Of a stretch of 64,000 nucleotides of DNA, positions 1 through 9,438 are shown piece after piece. Within the stretch, counting starts at the first letter, position 1. Each line of letters opens with the position of its first letter. Below the pieces are notes generated by a model, which ran no database searches, was not told where the DNA came from, and saw only the letters and a program-made list of their open reading frames with translations. Made by a program: the position numbers and the translations under genes. The stretch is from Achromobacter ruhlandii (GTDB lineage: Bacteria; Pseudomonadota; Gammaproteobacteria; Burkholderiales; Burkholderiaceae_B), in assembly GCF_902859695.1 (NCBI RefSeq), contig NZ_CADIJL010000025.1:32603-96602 (forward strand), in the 5' to 3' direction.

Positions 1-220
1 GCCCTTGACGGCGAAAACGCCGTGATACGGTGAAGGGAACAGCAAGACCGCCCACACCCGCCCAATGCACACACTCGCCTTTGTGCAAGCGGAGCGCGCA
101 GGCCCGCCAGGGCCGAAGGCGTCAGGGGTCAAAGCCGGATGGCCGCGATTCGGCACGAAGCGCGGGGCGCAGCCCGCGAACCCGACGGCGGCACGCCGGG
201 ACGCACGAATGCTGCTTGGC

Positions 221-1285
221 CTACTCGGTGTCCTGCTTGCGCTGCTCGATCTGCAACCGCGCCCGCTCGGTCGCCTGCTGCAACTTCTCGCCCAGCACCG
301 CACGGGGCGGCAAGCTGGTCAGGTACTCGGCAACGTGGATGCCCGATTTATCCAGCTCCAGCAATTCGATCTGTTCGCGCTTCTTGCCGGTGCAAAGAAT
401 GATTCCCAACGGTGGGGCTTCCTCCGGCTCCCTCTCGTGCTTGTCCAGCCAGCGCAAGTAAAGCTCCATCTGCCCTTTGTACGCCGCCTTGAACTCGCCG
501 ATCTTCAATTCGACGGCCACTAGCCGCCGCAGCTTGCGGTTGTAAAACAGCAGGTCAAGGTGAAAATCCTCGTCGTCAATCTGGATGCGCTTCTGCCTGG
601 CGACGAAGCAGAAGCCCGCGCCCAGCTCCAGCAGAAAGGCTTCCATTTCGCGGATGATGGCCGCCTCAAGGTCGCTTTCCTGCCAGCTATCCCGCAGGCC
701 CAGGAAGTCGAGGATGTACGGGTCGCGCATCACCAGCGCCGGGGTCATGCGCTGCGCATCGCGCAGGGTCGCCAGCTCCTGCGCGATGGTTTCTTCCGGC
801 TTTTGGGACAGCGCCGTGCGCTCGTAGAGCATCGAGTCGATGCGCTCGCGCAGCGTCCGCACGCTCCAGCGTTCGGCCCTGGCCATCTGCACGTAGTAGT
901 CTCGCTGGAGCGGGTCTTTCAGCGGCAGCAGCGCCAGGAAATGCGACCAGCTCAATTGTCGTGACAGCGTCACGACAATTGGCTCGTCCGGGTAGGTCGC
1001 CGCGAACTGCACCATCCGGCGCAGGTTCTTGTCGGCGAAGCTGCGCCCGTAGTCGCGGACAAGCTGCTCGGCCAGGGTCGGCAGAATTTCCTCGCCGTAC
1101 CCGGCCCGCTGCCCGGCCAGCACCTCCGTATGGATGCGCTGGCCGATGTGCCAAAACAGCAAGGTCAGTTCCGCATTGACCGCCGAGGCGGCGCGCTGGC
1201 GCGACGCCTCGATCAGTGCCCGAATGTCGCCCAGCAGCGCCTTTGGCGCTGCGGGTGACGCAATGGATGCCTTGCGCCTGGTCAT
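221..1285 (-). CDS. YhcG-type PDDEXK nuclease (DUF1016)
   Basis: 354-residue protein with the two-part layout of the YhcG/DUF1016 family: an N-terminal helical DUF1016_N region (about residues 20-165) and a C-terminal PD-(D/E)XK nuclease fold (about 190-340). The nuclease signature is visible as D244 in HLDLLFYNR followed by the VELK motif (E259, K261). Its ATG overlaps the integrase stop by four bases, so the two genes are translationally coupled on the minus strand and belong to the same mobile element. Family members are often found in mobile elements and are thought to act on DNA; the precise role is unknown. A role in element maintenance or defence is inference. The family call is firm; the function is not. 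Confidence 0.85.
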   Translation of the reverse strand: MTRRKASIASPAAPKALLGDIRALIEASRQRAASAVNAELTLLFWHIGQRIHTEVLAGQRAGYGEEILPTLAEQLVRDYGRSFADKNLRRMVQFAATYPDEPIVVTLSRQLSWSHFLALLPLKDPLQRDYYVQMARAERWSVRTLRERIDSMLYERTALSQKPEETIAQELATLRDAQRMTPALVMRDPYILDFLGLRDSWQESDLEAAIIREMEAFLLELGAGFCFVARQKRIQIDDEDFHLDLLFYNRKLRRLVAVELKIGEFKAAYKGQMELYLRWLDKHEREPEEAPPLGIILCTGKKREQIELLELDKSGIHVAEYLTSLPPRAVLGEKLQQATERARLQIEQRKQDTE

Positions 1286-2484
1286 GCCGCTGCCTCCGCA
1301 GGGAGCCGCTTGGCGCCGGTGATCGTCTTGCGCCGGTTCGCCACCAGTTCGGCCGCCTTGCGCACCGGGTCATCCTCGGTGTGGACGTAGCGCATGAACA
1401 TGGCCACGGTCTTGTGCGCGGTCAGCGCCATGCCGACCTTGACCGGGATGCCCGAGTTGGCAATGTCGGTCGCCGAGCGGTGGCGAATGCCGTGCGTGCC
1501 TACATGCGCCGCGCCTGCTGCCTTGAGCGCACGGCTCCAGCCGTTGTAATACTCGCCCGTGGTCAGGTGCTGGCCGGGATGGTTCGGGGATGGCAGCACA
1601 TACGGGCAATCGTCCCGGCGCGGTGCTGTCGAAAGCAGCCGGTAGGCTTCCTCGCTCATGGGCTTGGACATGCCGCCGGTCTTGCTGTCGGGCCAGACGA
1701 CGCGCCGGTTCTCGAAGTCCACCCAATCCCATTGGAGCGTGACGATTTCGCCGCGACGGCCGGCGAACTCGAATTGCAGCCGGATCGCCAGCGGGATGAC
1801 GTAGCTCTCCAGTCCCTCGGCCTCCAGATGCTCAAGATGACGGAACAGCTTGCCCATGTCCTCGTCGCTGATGAGGTGGGTGGCCTTGCCGTTGGGGAAC
1901 ATCGGGACATGCCGGCACGGATTGGTGCCGTCGGGCCGGTAGCCCCACACTTCGGCCAGATTGAACATGCGGCGCATGACGCTGAACGTGCGGTTCGCGT
2001 CGGCCGGCTTGTGCGTCATCTTCTTCATCATCCCGGCCACGTCCGGGCGCTTCACGTCCTGAACCTTCATCCGACCGATCATCGGGACGATGTTGCGGTC
2101 GATGACGCTCTGGTAGCCGTCCTGCGTGCTGGGCTTGTTGCGCAGCTTGGAGTAGTCCTCCATGAACTTCGTGCAAAGCTCCTTGACCGTGGGAGCTTTG
2201 CGGGCGGCGGCCTTGTCTGCGGCCGGGTCACCGCCCCGGCGCACTTGGGCGAGCCATTCCTGCGCCAGCGAACGAGCCTGTTCAACGGTCAATTCCCCGT
2301 ACTGGCCCAAGGCGGGCTTGCGGCGCTCGCCGGCGTTCGTCCGGTACTGAAGCATGAACACCTTGCGGCCCGATGGGGTAATCTTGCACAAGAAGCCCGG
2401 CACCAGGGTATCCCTGAGTTCGACGGCCTGCGCCTGGGGTTGTGCCGCGTCGATAGCGGACTTGGTAAGCTTGATCTTAGCCAT
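1282..2484 (-). CDS. Tyrosine site-specific integrase of an integrative element
   Basis: 400-residue tyrosine recombinase with an N-terminal DUF4102-like arm-binding domain (about residues 1-95), a SAM-like core-binding domain (about 98-190) and a C-terminal catalytic domain (about 205-390). The catalytic set is visible: Arg at 243/244 in AGRRGE, Lys268, H331-x-x-R334 in HGIRH, His357 and nucleophile Tyr366 in MRYVH. I chose the ATG at 2484 because a GAGGAG ribosome site lies just upstream; the longer reading to 2532 adds 16 unlikely residues. It is transcribed inward from the element end and overlaps the nuclease gene by 4 bp. It resembles integrases of Tn4371-like ICEs as I remember them; that subfamily assignment is from memory. 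Confidence 0.93.
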   Translation of the reverse strand: MAKIKLTKSAIDAAQPQAQAVELRDTLVPGFLCKITPSGRKVFMLQYRTNAGERRKPALGQYGELTVEQARSLAQEWLAQVRRGGDPAADKAAARKAPTVKELCTKFMEDYSKLRNKPSTQDGYQSVIDRNIVPMIGRMKVQDVKRPDVAGMMKKMTHKPADANRTFSVMRRMFNLAEVWGYRPDGTNPCRHVPMFPNGKATHLISDEDMGKLFRHLEHLEAEGLESYVIPLAIRLQFEFAGRRGEIVTLQWDWVDFENRRVVWPDSKTGGMSKPMSEEAYRLLSTAPRRDDCPYVLPSPNHPGQHLTTGEYYNGWSRALKAAGAAHVGTHGIRHRSATDIANSGIPVKVGMALTAHKTVAMFMRYVHTEDDPVRKAAELVANRRKTITGAKRLPAEAAA

Positions 2485-2659
2485 GATGACTCCTCGGAAA
2501 GACCCGATTCCCAAGAGCCTCATAGGGGCCACTAGCCGGGAAGTTGGGTCAGGTTTCGGAAAGCACCGGCATATGTTGAACTCGCCTAAGTCCTTGATAA
2601 ACCTGCTGTATCGAGCTTTGGCGTAGTCCAGCGAAGTTTGGTGCTGGAGTCATGGTGAA

Positions 2660-2667
2660 ATGAAAAA
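2660..2667. other. attR: Candidate attachment-site core at the chromosomal junction of the mobile element
   Basis: ATGAAAAA, the complement of TTTTTCAT, which I recall as the 8-bp core used by Tn4371-family integrative elements. It lies 176 bp outside the integrase start and exactly at the boundary where ordinary chromosomal sequence (terminator and permease) begins. On the minus strand it overlaps the end of the T-tract and the three following bases of the permease terminator. The matching core should lie at the other element end, outside this window. The label attR is arbitrary. The match is short and could be chance, but position and integrase type agree. Confidence 0.5.
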
Positions 2668-2702
2668 ACCGCCGCCTTCCGGACCGGAAGCGCGGCGGTT
2701 TT
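2663..2702 (-). terminator. Intrinsic terminator of the NCS2 permease gene
   Basis: Near-perfect inverted repeat: outer arms 2665-2675 and 2692-2702 (AAAACCGCCGC / GCGGCGGTTTT), inner arms CTTCCGG / CCGGAAG around a two-base tip. On the minus strand it is followed by a T-run. It lies 20 bp past the permease stop codon. Confidence 0.85.
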
Positions 2703-2722
2703 GCATGCATGCCTTGCCGGCG

Positions 2723-4015
2723 TTATTCGGGGAAGAACGCGTAGCGGATCACGAACAGGATCGCCACCAGCCAGGTGGCCGGATGCACGTCGCGCACGCG
2801 GCCGGTCGCGGTCTTGAGCACCACGTAGCTGATGAAGCCGAAGGCGATGCCGTTGGCGATGGAATAGGTGAACGGCATCACCAGCGCGGTCAGCGCGGCC
2901 GGGGTGGCTTCGCAGACGTCGTTCCAGTCGATGTCGATCAGCTCGCGCATCATCAGGCCGGCCACGTAGAGCAGGGCGGGCGCGGTGGCGTAGGCGGGCA
3001 CGGCGCCGGCCAGCGGCGAGATGAACAGCGCGGCCAGGAACAGCAGGGCCACCACCAGCGCGGTCAGACCGGTGCGGCCGCCGGCCTGCACGCCCGAGGC
3101 GCTTTCGACGTAGGCGGTGGTGCTGCTGGTGCCCAGCATCGAGCCGGCGACGATGGCGGTGCTGTCGGCGAACAGCGCGCGGCCCAGGCGGTTGGGACGG
3201 CCCTCCGGCATCAGGCCGGCGCGCTTGGCCACGCCCACCAGCGTGCCGGTGGCGTCGAACACTTCGACCAGCACGAACACCAGGATGACGTGCACGAAGC
3301 CGGTGTGCAGCGCGCCCAGGATGTCCATCTTGAACAGCGTCGGCGCCAGGCTCGGCGGCGCCGCGAACACGCCCTTGAATTCGTTGTAGCCCAGCGCCAT
3401 CGACAGCACCGTGACCACCAGGATGCCGATCAGGATGGCGCCGCGCACGCGCAGCGCGTCCAGCGAGGCGATGATGAAAAAGCCCAGGATGGCGAACAGC
3501 GGCCCCGGCGTGGTCAGGTCGCCCAGCGTCACCTTGGTGGCCGGATGCGCCACCACGATGCCGGCGCTCGACAGCGCGATAATGGCCAGGAACAGGCCGA
3601 TACCGGCGGCGATGGCGCTGCGCAGCGAGTGCGGGATGCCCTTGACCAGCCAGACGCGGATACCCGAGATGGTCAGAATCAGGAAGATCACGCCCGAGAT
3701 GAACACGGCGCCCAGCGCCTGCTCCCAGGTGTAGCCCATGGTCTTGACCACGGTGAAGGCGAAGAAGGCGTTCAGCCCCATGCCCGGCGCCATGCCGATC
3801 GGCCAGTTGGCGATCAGCGCCATCACCAGCGAGCCCAGCGCGGCCGCCAGGCAGGTGGCGACGAACACGGCGCTGCGGTCCATGCCGGTGGACGACAGGA
3901 TGTCCGGGTTCACGAAGATGATGTACGACATCGTCAGGAATGTCGTCAGGCCGGCCACGATCTCGGTTCTCGCGGTCGTGCCGTGTTCACGCAGGTTGAA
4001 TAGCTTCTCCAGCAT
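2723..4015 (-). CDS. NCS2/AzgA-like purine permease
   Basis: 430-residue polytopic inner-membrane protein of the NCS2 (xanthine/uracil permease) superfamily, AzgA-like branch, which imports hypoxanthine, adenine or guanine by proton symport. The evidence is the N-terminal [19 protein letters not shown] stretch, the [14 protein letters not shown] signature of the purine branch, and the [20 protein letters not shown] segment followed by several hydrophobic helices to the C-terminus. I chose the ATG at 4015 (MLEKLF) because a GGGGA site precedes it; the open frame runs further upstream without family similarity. It is a single gene, divergent from tsaD with about 107 bp between starts, and has its own terminator. 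The exact purine cannot be told from sequence. Confidence 0.9.
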   Translation of the reverse strand: MLEKLFNLREHGTTARTEIVAGLTTFLTMSYIIFVNPDILSSTGMDRSAVFVATCLAAALGSLVMALIANWPIGMAPGMGLNAFFAFTVVKTMGYTWEQALGAVFISGVIFLILTISGIRVWLVKGIPHSLRSAIAAGIGLFLAIIALSSAGIVVAHPATKVTLGDLTTPGPLFAILGFFIIASLDALRVRGAILIGILVVTVLSMALGYNEFKGVFAAPPSLAPTLFKMDILGALHTGFVHVILVFVLVEVFDATGTLVGVAKRAGLMPEGRPNRLGRALFADSTAIVAGSMLGTSSTTAYVESASGVQAGGRTGLTALVVALLFLAALFISPLAGAVPAYATAPALLYVAGLMMRELIDIDWNDVCEATPAALTALVMPFTYSIANGIAFGFISYVVLKTATGRVRDVHPATWLVAILFVIRYAFFPE

Positions 4016-4122
4016 TCTTGTCCCCAGGGTGCTTGCAGGCTTGGTTGGTGAGAAGGGGCTTGGGCGCCCCCGGTCATTTTGTAAACGGGCGTATTTTCGC
4101 ATCAGTTGTAAACTCTGCCGCC

Positions 4123-5154
4123 ATGATTATTCTCGGCTTTGAAAGCTCCTGCGACGAAACGGGCGTCGCAGCCGTCTGTACGGAACGCGGCCTGCTCGCG
4201 CACGCGCTGCACACCCAGATCGCCATGCACCAGGAATACGGGGGCGTGGTGCCCGAACTCGCCTCGCGCGACCATATCCGGCGCGTGGTGCCGCTGACCC
4301 GCCAGGTGCTGCAAGAGGCGGGCCTGGAAATGTCGGACATTGGCGCGGTGGCGTATACGGCCGGGCCCGGGCTGGCGGGCGCGCTGCTGGTGGGCGCCAG
4401 CGTGGCGCAATCGTTCGCCTGGTCGCGCCGCCTGCCCGCCATCGCCATTCATCACCTGGAAGGCCACCTGCTGTCGCCGATGCTGGCCGACCCGCGGCCT
4501 GATTTCCCGTTCGTGGCCCTGCTGGTGTCCGGCGGCCATACGCAATTGATGCGGGTGGACGGGGTGGGGCGCTACGAATTGCTGGGCGAAACCCTGGACG
4601 ACGCCGCCGGCGAAGCCTTCGACAAGTCCGCCAAGCTGATGGGGCTGGGCTACCCGGGCGGCCCCGCGCTGGCGCGGCTGGCGGAGCAGGGCGATGCCGC
4701 GCGTTTCGACCTGCCGCGTCCCATGCTGCACAGCGGCGACCTGGATTTCAGCTTCAGCGGCCTGAAGACCGCCGTGCTGACCCGGGTCAAGGCCGCCGAG
4801 CAGGACGGCGGGCTGGACGAACAGACCCGCGCCGACCTGGCCGCGGCGACCCAGGCCGCGATCGTCGAGGTGCTGGCCGCCAAGTCGATCCGCGCCTTGA
4901 AACAGACCGGCCTGCGCCGCCTGGTAGTGGCGGGCGGGGTGGGGGCCAACCAGCTGCTGCGCGCCAGGCTGGCCGCCGCGCTCAAGCCCTTGAAGGCGCA
5001 GGCGTATTTCCCGCCGCTGTCGTTGTGCACGGACAACGGCGCCATGATCGCCTTCGCGGCGGCCGAGCGGGTCAAGGCGGGGCTGGTGACGCTGGACCCG
5101 GACGCCCACGGCTTCACGGTGCGGCCGCGCTGGGACCTGGCCGATATCGCCTGA
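4123..5154 (+). CDS. tsaD: tRNA N6-adenosine threonylcarbamoyltransferase TsaD
   Basis: 343-residue ASKHA-fold enzyme that transfers threonylcarbamoyl from threonylcarbamoyl-AMP to A37 of ANN-decoding tRNAs, with TsaB and TsaE. The N-terminus [14 protein letters not shown] is typical, and the metal-binding pair is H111 and H115 in HLEGH. The phosphate-loop segments GHTQL and GGVGAN, and a C-terminal DNGAMIAFA motif, are also visible. Length fits the bacterial family. The ATG at 4123 is chosen by family alignment; upstream in-frame residues are non-family. It is divergent from the purine permease and is followed by a bidirectional terminator before the convergent plsY. Confidence 0.97.
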   Translation: MIILGFESSCDETGVAAVCTERGLLAHALHTQIAMHQEYGGVVPELASRDHIRRVVPLTRQVLQEAGLEMSDIGAVAYTAGPGLAGALLVGASVAQSFAWSRRLPAIAIHHLEGHLLSPMLADPRPDFPFVALLVSGGHTQLMRVDGVGRYELLGETLDDAAGEAFDKSAKLMGLGYPGGPALARLAEQGDAARFDLPRPMLHSGDLDFSFSGLKTAVLTRVKAAEQDGGLDEQTRADLAAATQAAIVEVLAAKSIRALKQTGLRRLVVAGGVGANQLLRARLAAALKPLKAQAYFPPLSLCTDNGAMIAFAAAERVKAGLVTLDPDAHGFTVRPRWDLADIA

Positions 5155-5165
5155 GACGGACAATG

Positions 5166-5191
5166 AAAAAGGGGGCCTCGGCCCCCTTTTG
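5166..5191. terminator. Bidirectional terminator between tsaD and plsY
   Basis: Palindromic hairpin AAAAGGGGGCC-TC-GGCCCCCTTTT, flanked by A-tract on one side and T-tract on the other, 12 bp after the tsaD stop and 36 bp before the convergent plsY stop. Confidence 0.9.
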
Positions 5192-5226
5192 TTATTCCGG
5201 GCGCGCCGCCCGCGCCGGCGCGCGGA

Positions 5227-5868
5227 TCACTTCTTCTTGCCGCCGCCGATGCGGCTTTCGGTGCCTTGCACCAGGCGCGTGATGTTGGCGCGGTGGCGGT
5301 AGAACAGCAGCACGCCAATGATGGCCAGGGCGATGCCCATGGCCGGCTGGGCGTACCACGCCAGGCCGGAGCCGAATACGTAGTAGACCGGCGCGAAGAA
5401 CGCAGCCACCAGCGAGGCCAGCGAGGAATAGCGGAAGAACACCGCGATGATCAGCCAGGTAGCCGCGGTGGCGACCGCCAGCCACGGCTGGATGGCGACC
5501 AGCACGCCCAGCGCGGTGGCCACGCCCTTGCCGCCCTTGAACCCCAGGAAAATCGGGTACAGATGACCCAGGAAGGCCGCCACGGCCACCGCGGCCAGCG
5601 GGCCAGGGGCGATGCCGGGCGCCAGGCGCTGCGCCAGCCAGACCGCGAACCAGCCCTTGGCGGCGTCGCCCAGCAGGGTCAGCGCGGCGGCGGTCTTGTT
5701 GCCAGTGCGCAGCACATTGGTGGCGCCGGGGTTCTTGGAGCCGTAGCTGCGGGGGTCCTGCAGCCCCATGAGCTTGCTGACCACCACGGCGAAAGGCACG
5801 GAGCCGATCAGGTAGGCCAGCAGGATGAGCGCCGCGGAGAACGCCAGGGAGGGTTCGGTGATCGCCAT
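5227..5868 (-). CDS. plsY: Acyl-phosphate:glycerol-3-phosphate acyltransferase PlsY
   Basis: 213-residue integral membrane enzyme that makes 1-acyl-glycerol-3-phosphate from acyl-phosphate, the first step of phospholipid synthesis in the PlsX/PlsY route. The PlsY motifs are visible: [14 protein letters not shown] near residue 22, [12 protein letters not shown] near 43, and [15 protein letters not shown] near 98 (phosphate-binding GGKG). The rest consists of hydrophobic helices, ending in a lysine-rich tail (GGGKKK). Length is normal. It stands alone, convergent with tsaD and divergent from surE. Confidence 0.96.
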   Translation of the reverse strand: MAITEPSLAFSAALILLAYLIGSVPFAVVVSKLMGLQDPRSYGSKNPGATNVLRTGNKTAAALTLLGDAAKGWFAVWLAQRLAPGIAPGPLAAVAVAAFLGHLYPIFLGFKGGKGVATALGVLVAIQPWLAVATAATWLIIAVFFRYSSLASLVAAFFAPVYYVFGSGLAWYAQPAMGIALAIIGVLLFYRHRANITRLVQGTESRIGGGKKK

Positions 5869-6047
5869 GGGTAAGGATATCCGTTGTTATGAGTGCAATT
5901 GTCTCGGTGGCTGCGGATTCTACCCCGGTCGCCCGGGCCGGGGGGCGGCCCCTGGCGCAGCGGCGGGACGGCCGGACATGCCGGCGCCTTCCGCGGACGG
6001 TACAATCCAGCCGGTCCACCCGTGTTTTATTTTCTTTCGGATGCACA

Positions 6048-6806
6048 ATGCGAATTCTGGTTTCGAACGATGATGGTTACTCGGCCCCCGGGCTCGAAGC
6101 GCTGGTCAAGGCGCTGCAAGGCCTGGGCGACCTGACCGTCGTCGCGCCCGAGACCAACCACAGCGGCGCCTCCAATTCCCTGACGCTGAACCGTCCGCTG
6201 TCGGTGCGCACCGCCTCCAACGGCTTCATCGCTGTCAACGGCACGCCGTCCGACTGCGTCCACGTCGCCCTGACCGGGCTGATGGACACGCGCCCGGACC
6301 TGGTGGTGTCGGGCATCAACAACGGCGCCAACATGGGCGACGACACGCTCTATTCAGGCACCGTGGCGGCCGCCAGCGAAGGCTACCTGTTCGGCATCCC
6401 GGCCATCGCCTTCTCGCTGGCCGAGAAGGGCTGGGAACACATCGAGTCCGCCGCCCGCGCCGCGCGCCTGGTGGTCGAGCGCCACCTGGCGCAGCCGCTG
6501 GCCGCGCCGGTGCTGCTGAACGTCAACATCCCCAGCCGCCGCTTCGACGACATGCACGGCTTCCAGGTCACGCGCCTGGGCAAGCGCCATCCGTCGCAGC
6601 CGGTGGTGCGCACCACCACCCCCTATGGCGATCCGGTCTACTGGATCGGCCCGGTGGGGCAGGCGGCCGACGCCGCGCCCGGCACCGACTTCCACGCGGT
6701 GGCGCAAGGCATGGTGTCGGTCACGCCGCTGCGGCTGGACCTGACCCAGCACAGCCAGCTCGACGAAATCCGGACCTGGGCGGAGCCGCTATGCGCCGAC
6801 GCATAA
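6048..6806 (+). CDS. surE: 5'/3'-nucleotidase SurE
   Basis: 252-residue metal-dependent nucleoside monophosphate phosphatase. The N-terminal [15 protein letters not shown] carries the DD metal ligands, and the [25 protein letters not shown] region carries the conserved Asn and Ser of the active site. I chose the ATG at 6048 because the NDDG motif must be at the N-terminus; in-frame sequence back to 5889 is not family-like. It is the first gene of a tight operon surE-pcm-nlpD-exonuclease, with its stop overlapping the next gene by 16 bp. Confidence 0.97.
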   Translation: MRILVSNDDGYSAPGLEALVKALQGLGDLTVVAPETNHSGASNSLTLNRPLSVRTASNGFIAVNGTPSDCVHVALTGLMDTRPDLVVSGINNGANMGDDTLYSGTVAAASEGYLFGIPAIAFSLAEKGWEHIESAARAARLVVERHLAQPLAAPVLLNVNIPSRRFDDMHGFQVTRLGKRHPSQPVVRTTTPYGDPVYWIGPVGQAADAAPGTDFHAVAQGMVSVTPLRLDLTQHSQLDEIRTWAEPLCADA

Positions 6807-7615
6807 GCCAGCCGGACGTCTCCCAGGCGGTGCCCGGGCGGCCCAGCCCGGTGCGGTACGACTCCGGCCGGCTCAGCCCCGGCGTCACCCCGGCCAACAG
6901 CAACACCCGCGTCTCGGCCGCCACGCTGCAAAGCCAGGCCAAGGCGCCCACGCCGTCGGCGGGCGGCAACCTCGGGCTCAACTCCGATCGGCTGCGCCAG
7001 GCGATGGTGCAGCGCCTGCGTGTCCAGGGCGTGACCGACGAGCGCGTGCTCAACGCCATGGCCGCGGTGCCGCGCCATCTGTTCGTCGACGAGGCGCTGG
7101 CCAGCCGTGCCTACGAAGATGCGGCCCTGCCCATCGGCCATTCGCAGACCATTTCGCAGCCGTGGGTGGTGGCGCGCATGATCGCCACCATCTGCGAAGA
7201 CCGCACGCCCACCCGCGTGCTCGAAGTGGGGGCCGGCTGCGGCTACCAGGCCGCCGTGCTGGCCCAGTTCGTGCGCGAGGTGCATTCCATCGAACGCATC
7301 CGCGGCCTGTACGAGCTGGCGCGCGAACATCTGCGCGCCTTGCGGCTCACCACCCGCATCCGCTTGATCTATGGCGATGGCATGCTGGGCCTGCCCGGCG
7401 TGGCGCCGTTCGATGCTATCGTTGTGGCTGCCGCCGGCCTGACCATCCCGCAGGCGCTGCTGCAGCAGCTTGCGCCGGGCGGCCGCCTGATCGCTCCCGA
7501 AGGGGGCGCCAACCAGCGCCTGGTGCTCATCGAACGCACCGGCGCGGCCAGCTGGAAACGAACTGAATTAGAGGCCGTGCGCTTTGTGCCGCTGCGTGCC
7601 GGAATACAATCTTGA
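6791..7615 (+). CDS. pcm: Protein-L-isoaspartate O-methyltransferase
   Basis: 274-residue SAM-dependent enzyme that methylates L-isoaspartyl residues to start repair of damaged proteins. Catalytic-domain markers are [30 protein letters not shown] and SAM motif [18 protein letters not shown], then [10 protein letters not shown] and [10 protein letters not shown]. About 70 residues of low-complexity Ser/Pro/Ala sequence precede the enzyme domain, longer than the E. coli protein; similar extensions occur in related betaproteobacteria. It overlaps surE by 16 bp, so coupling is expected. The true start could be further inside the extension. Confidence 0.94.
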   Translation: MRRRISQPDVSQAVPGRPSPVRYDSGRLSPGVTPANSNTRVSAATLQSQAKAPTPSAGGNLGLNSDRLRQAMVQRLRVQGVTDERVLNAMAAVPRHLFVDEALASRAYEDAALPIGHSQTISQPWVVARMIATICEDRTPTRVLEVGAGCGYQAAVLAQFVREVHSIERIRGLYELAREHLRALRLTTRIRLIYGDGMLGLPGVAPFDAIVVAAAGLTIPQALLQQLAPGGRLIAPEGGANQRLVLIERTGAASWKRTELEAVRFVPLRAGIQS

Positions 7616-7632
7616 GCAAACAGGAGAAACGT

Positions 7633-8493
7633 ATGCTCAACGGGCAGTTGCAACTGACCGATATGAACCTCGGCGTGTCCATGACGCGCCTGCGCCGCCC
7701 GATTTTTGTGGCCGGCGTCCTCAGCCTGGCCATCCTGGCCGGCTGCGCATCCAAGGGCACGCGCGCGCCGGTCGTCGACCTGGCCGGCGGCCAGCCGTCC
7801 GCCGCCGCCCAGCCGGGCGGCAGTTATGTCGTCAAGCCGGGCGACACGCTCTACAAGATCGCGCGCGCCAACAACGTCGATGTCGAGAACATCAAGCGCT
7901 GGAACAACCTCAGCGATCCCAACCAGATTTCGGTGGGGCAGGTGCTGAAGATGTCCGGTTCGTCGGGCGGCGTCGCGCAACCGGCGCCCATCGCCAGCAA
8001 CAAGGCGCAGCCGCGCCCGCTGGACCAGCCGGCCGATACCTCGGGCACCGCCACGGCTTCGCTGCCGCCGCCGGCCCCCGCGCCCACGCCGGCTGAAACC
8101 AAGCCCGCCACGCGCGCGGCCGATGCCGGCGTGATCAACTGGGCCTGGCCGGCCGGTGGCCAGATCATGCAGGGCTTCAACAACAACAGCAAGGGCATCG
8201 ATATCGCCGGCGCGCTGGGCGACCCGGTCACCGCCGCCGCGGATGGCAAGGTCATGTACAGCGGCAACGGCGTGCGCGGCCTGGGCAACCTGATCATCGT
8301 CAATCACCAGAACGGCTTCATCACGGCGTATGCGCACAACCGCACGCTGCTGGTCAAGACCGGCCAGGACGTCAAGCGCGGCGCCAAGATCGCCGAGATC
8401 GGCCAGAGCGACACCACCTCGCCGCGCCTGCACTTCGAGATCCGCCGCCAGGGCACTCCCGTGGATCCGATGCAGTACCTGCCCGCCAAATGA
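7633..8493 (+). CDS. nlpD: NlpD-like LysM/LytM lipoprotein
   Basis: 286-residue outer-membrane lipoprotein. A signal sequence ends in the lipobox LAGC (Cys about residue 38), followed by a LysM peptidoglycan-binding domain (YVVKPGDTLYKIARANNV..., about 65-108), a Pro/Ala linker and a C-terminal LytM (M23) domain (about 175-283). In the LytM domain the usual zinc ligands are absent (GIDIAG instead of HxGxD; LHFEIR instead of HxH), so it is probably an activator of cell-wall amidases at division, like NlpD of E. coli, not a protease. I chose the ATG at 7633 because AGGAG lies seven bases upstream; a TTG at 7612 is possible. It is followed by a 4-bp overlap with the exonuclease gene where many proteobacteria have rpoS. 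Confidence 0.92.
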   Translation: MLNGQLQLTDMNLGVSMTRLRRPIFVAGVLSLAILAGCASKGTRAPVVDLAGGQPSAAAQPGGSYVVKPGDTLYKIARANNVDVENIKRWNNLSDPNQISVGQVLKMSGSSGGVAQPAPIASNKAQPRPLDQPADTSGTATASLPPPAPAPTPAETKPATRAADAGVINWAWPAGGQIMQGFNNNSKGIDIAGALGDPVTAAADGKVMYSGNGVRGLGNLIIVNHQNGFITAYAHNRTLLVKTGQDVKRGAKIAEIGQSDTTSPRLHFEIRRQGTPVDPMQYLPAK

Positions 8494-9269
8494 CGCCCAC
8501 GCTGGTATTCGACCTCGAGACCATTCCCGACGCGGAAGGCCTGCGCAAGCTCAACGGCTGGAGCGCCGACGTCCCCGATGCCGAAGTGGTCGAGCGCGCG
8601 CTCACCGCGCGCCGCGAGGCCGTGGGCCACGATTTCCTGCCGCTGCACCTGCACAAGGTGGCGGTGGTGGGCTGCGTGTTCCGCGACGACCAGGGCTTTC
8701 GCGTCAAGACGCTGGGCCAGCCCGACGATCCCGAAGCCGCGCTGCTGGCCGGCTTCTTCAAGACCATCGAGCGCTACACGCCCAAGCTGGTCAGCTGGAA
8801 CGGTTCGGGCTTTGACCTGCCGGTGCTGCACTACCGCAGCCTGATCCAGGGCGTGCCCGCGCCGCGCTACTGGGACATGGGCGAGGAAGACCGCGATTTC
8901 AAGTTCAACAACTACATTTCGCGTTATCACTCGCGCCACACCGACCTGATGGACCTGCTGGCCAAGTACAACGGCCGCGCCAACGCGCCGCTGGACGAAC
9001 TGGCCAAGCTGTGCGGCTTTCCCGGCAAGCTCGGCATGGACGGCAGCAAGGTGTGGGAGGCCTGGAGCCAGGGCCGCGCCGACGAGGTCCGCGCTTATTG
9101 CGAAACGGACGTGGTCAACACCTGGCTGGTGTATTGCCGCTTCCGCTTCCTGCGCGGCGAAATCGACCGCACGGCCTACGAGGCCGAGATCGCGCTGGTG
9201 CGCGACACGCTGACGGCCAGCGACGCGCCGCACTGGAAGGAATACCTGGCGGCCTGGGACGCCAACTGA
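8490..9269 (+). CDS. Predicted 3'-5' exonuclease, PolB-like exonuclease family
   Basis: 259-residue member of the DNA polymerase B-like 3'-5' exonuclease family (DEDDy type). The Exo I motif is at the N-terminus (VFDLETIP, D8 and E10), the Exo II region is SWNGSGFDLPVLHYRSL, and the Exo III-like region contains VRAYCETDVVNTWLVYCRF. The ATG overlaps the nlpD stop (ATGA). It is the last gene of the surE operon, followed by a terminator at 9304. The nuclease fold is clear, but the cellular substrate is unknown. Confidence 0.88.
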   Translation: MTPTLVFDLETIPDAEGLRKLNGWSADVPDAEVVERALTARREAVGHDFLPLHLHKVAVVGCVFRDDQGFRVKTLGQPDDPEAALLAGFFKTIERYTPKLVSWNGSGFDLPVLHYRSLIQGVPAPRYWDMGEEDRDFKFNNYISRYHSRHTDLMDLLAKYNGRANAPLDELAKLCGFPGKLGMDGSKVWEAWSQGRADEVRAYCETDVVNTWLVYCRFRFLRGEIDRTAYEAEIALVRDTLTASDAPHWKEYLAAWDAN

Positions 9270-9303
9270 GCGGCGCGCGCGGATGGCGCGGCATGCTCGA
9301 CAG

Positions 9304-9327
9304 ACGGGGCCCGCCGGGCCCCGTTTT
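9304..9327 (+). terminator. Terminator of the surE-pcm-nlpD-exonuclease operon
   Basis: ACGGGGCCC-gcc-GGGCCCCGT followed by TTTT, 35 bp downstream of the exonuclease stop. Confidence 0.8.
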
Positions 9328-9438
9328 CACGCCTGGCGCAGGCGCAATCGACTGAAACATAGCTTGCGGGGACGAAACCTGGATGAAACCGGGCGGATCG
9401 CACAATGGCCTCGCTTTCTTCACTTTCAGGAGACCTAC

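Noticed and set aside
1..220. Start of another element gene at the left edge
   Set aside because: Only short overlapping frames without recognisable domains are present, so no gene is called.
2533..2660. tRNA gene as integration target of the mobile element
   Set aside because: No cloverleaf or T-arm sequence could be found next to the integrase; the terminator T-tract fits better.
2660..4003. 447-codon open frame antisense to the purine permease
   Set aside because: Low-complexity His/Gln/Arg sequence, no domain; the permease on the other strand has clear family motifs.
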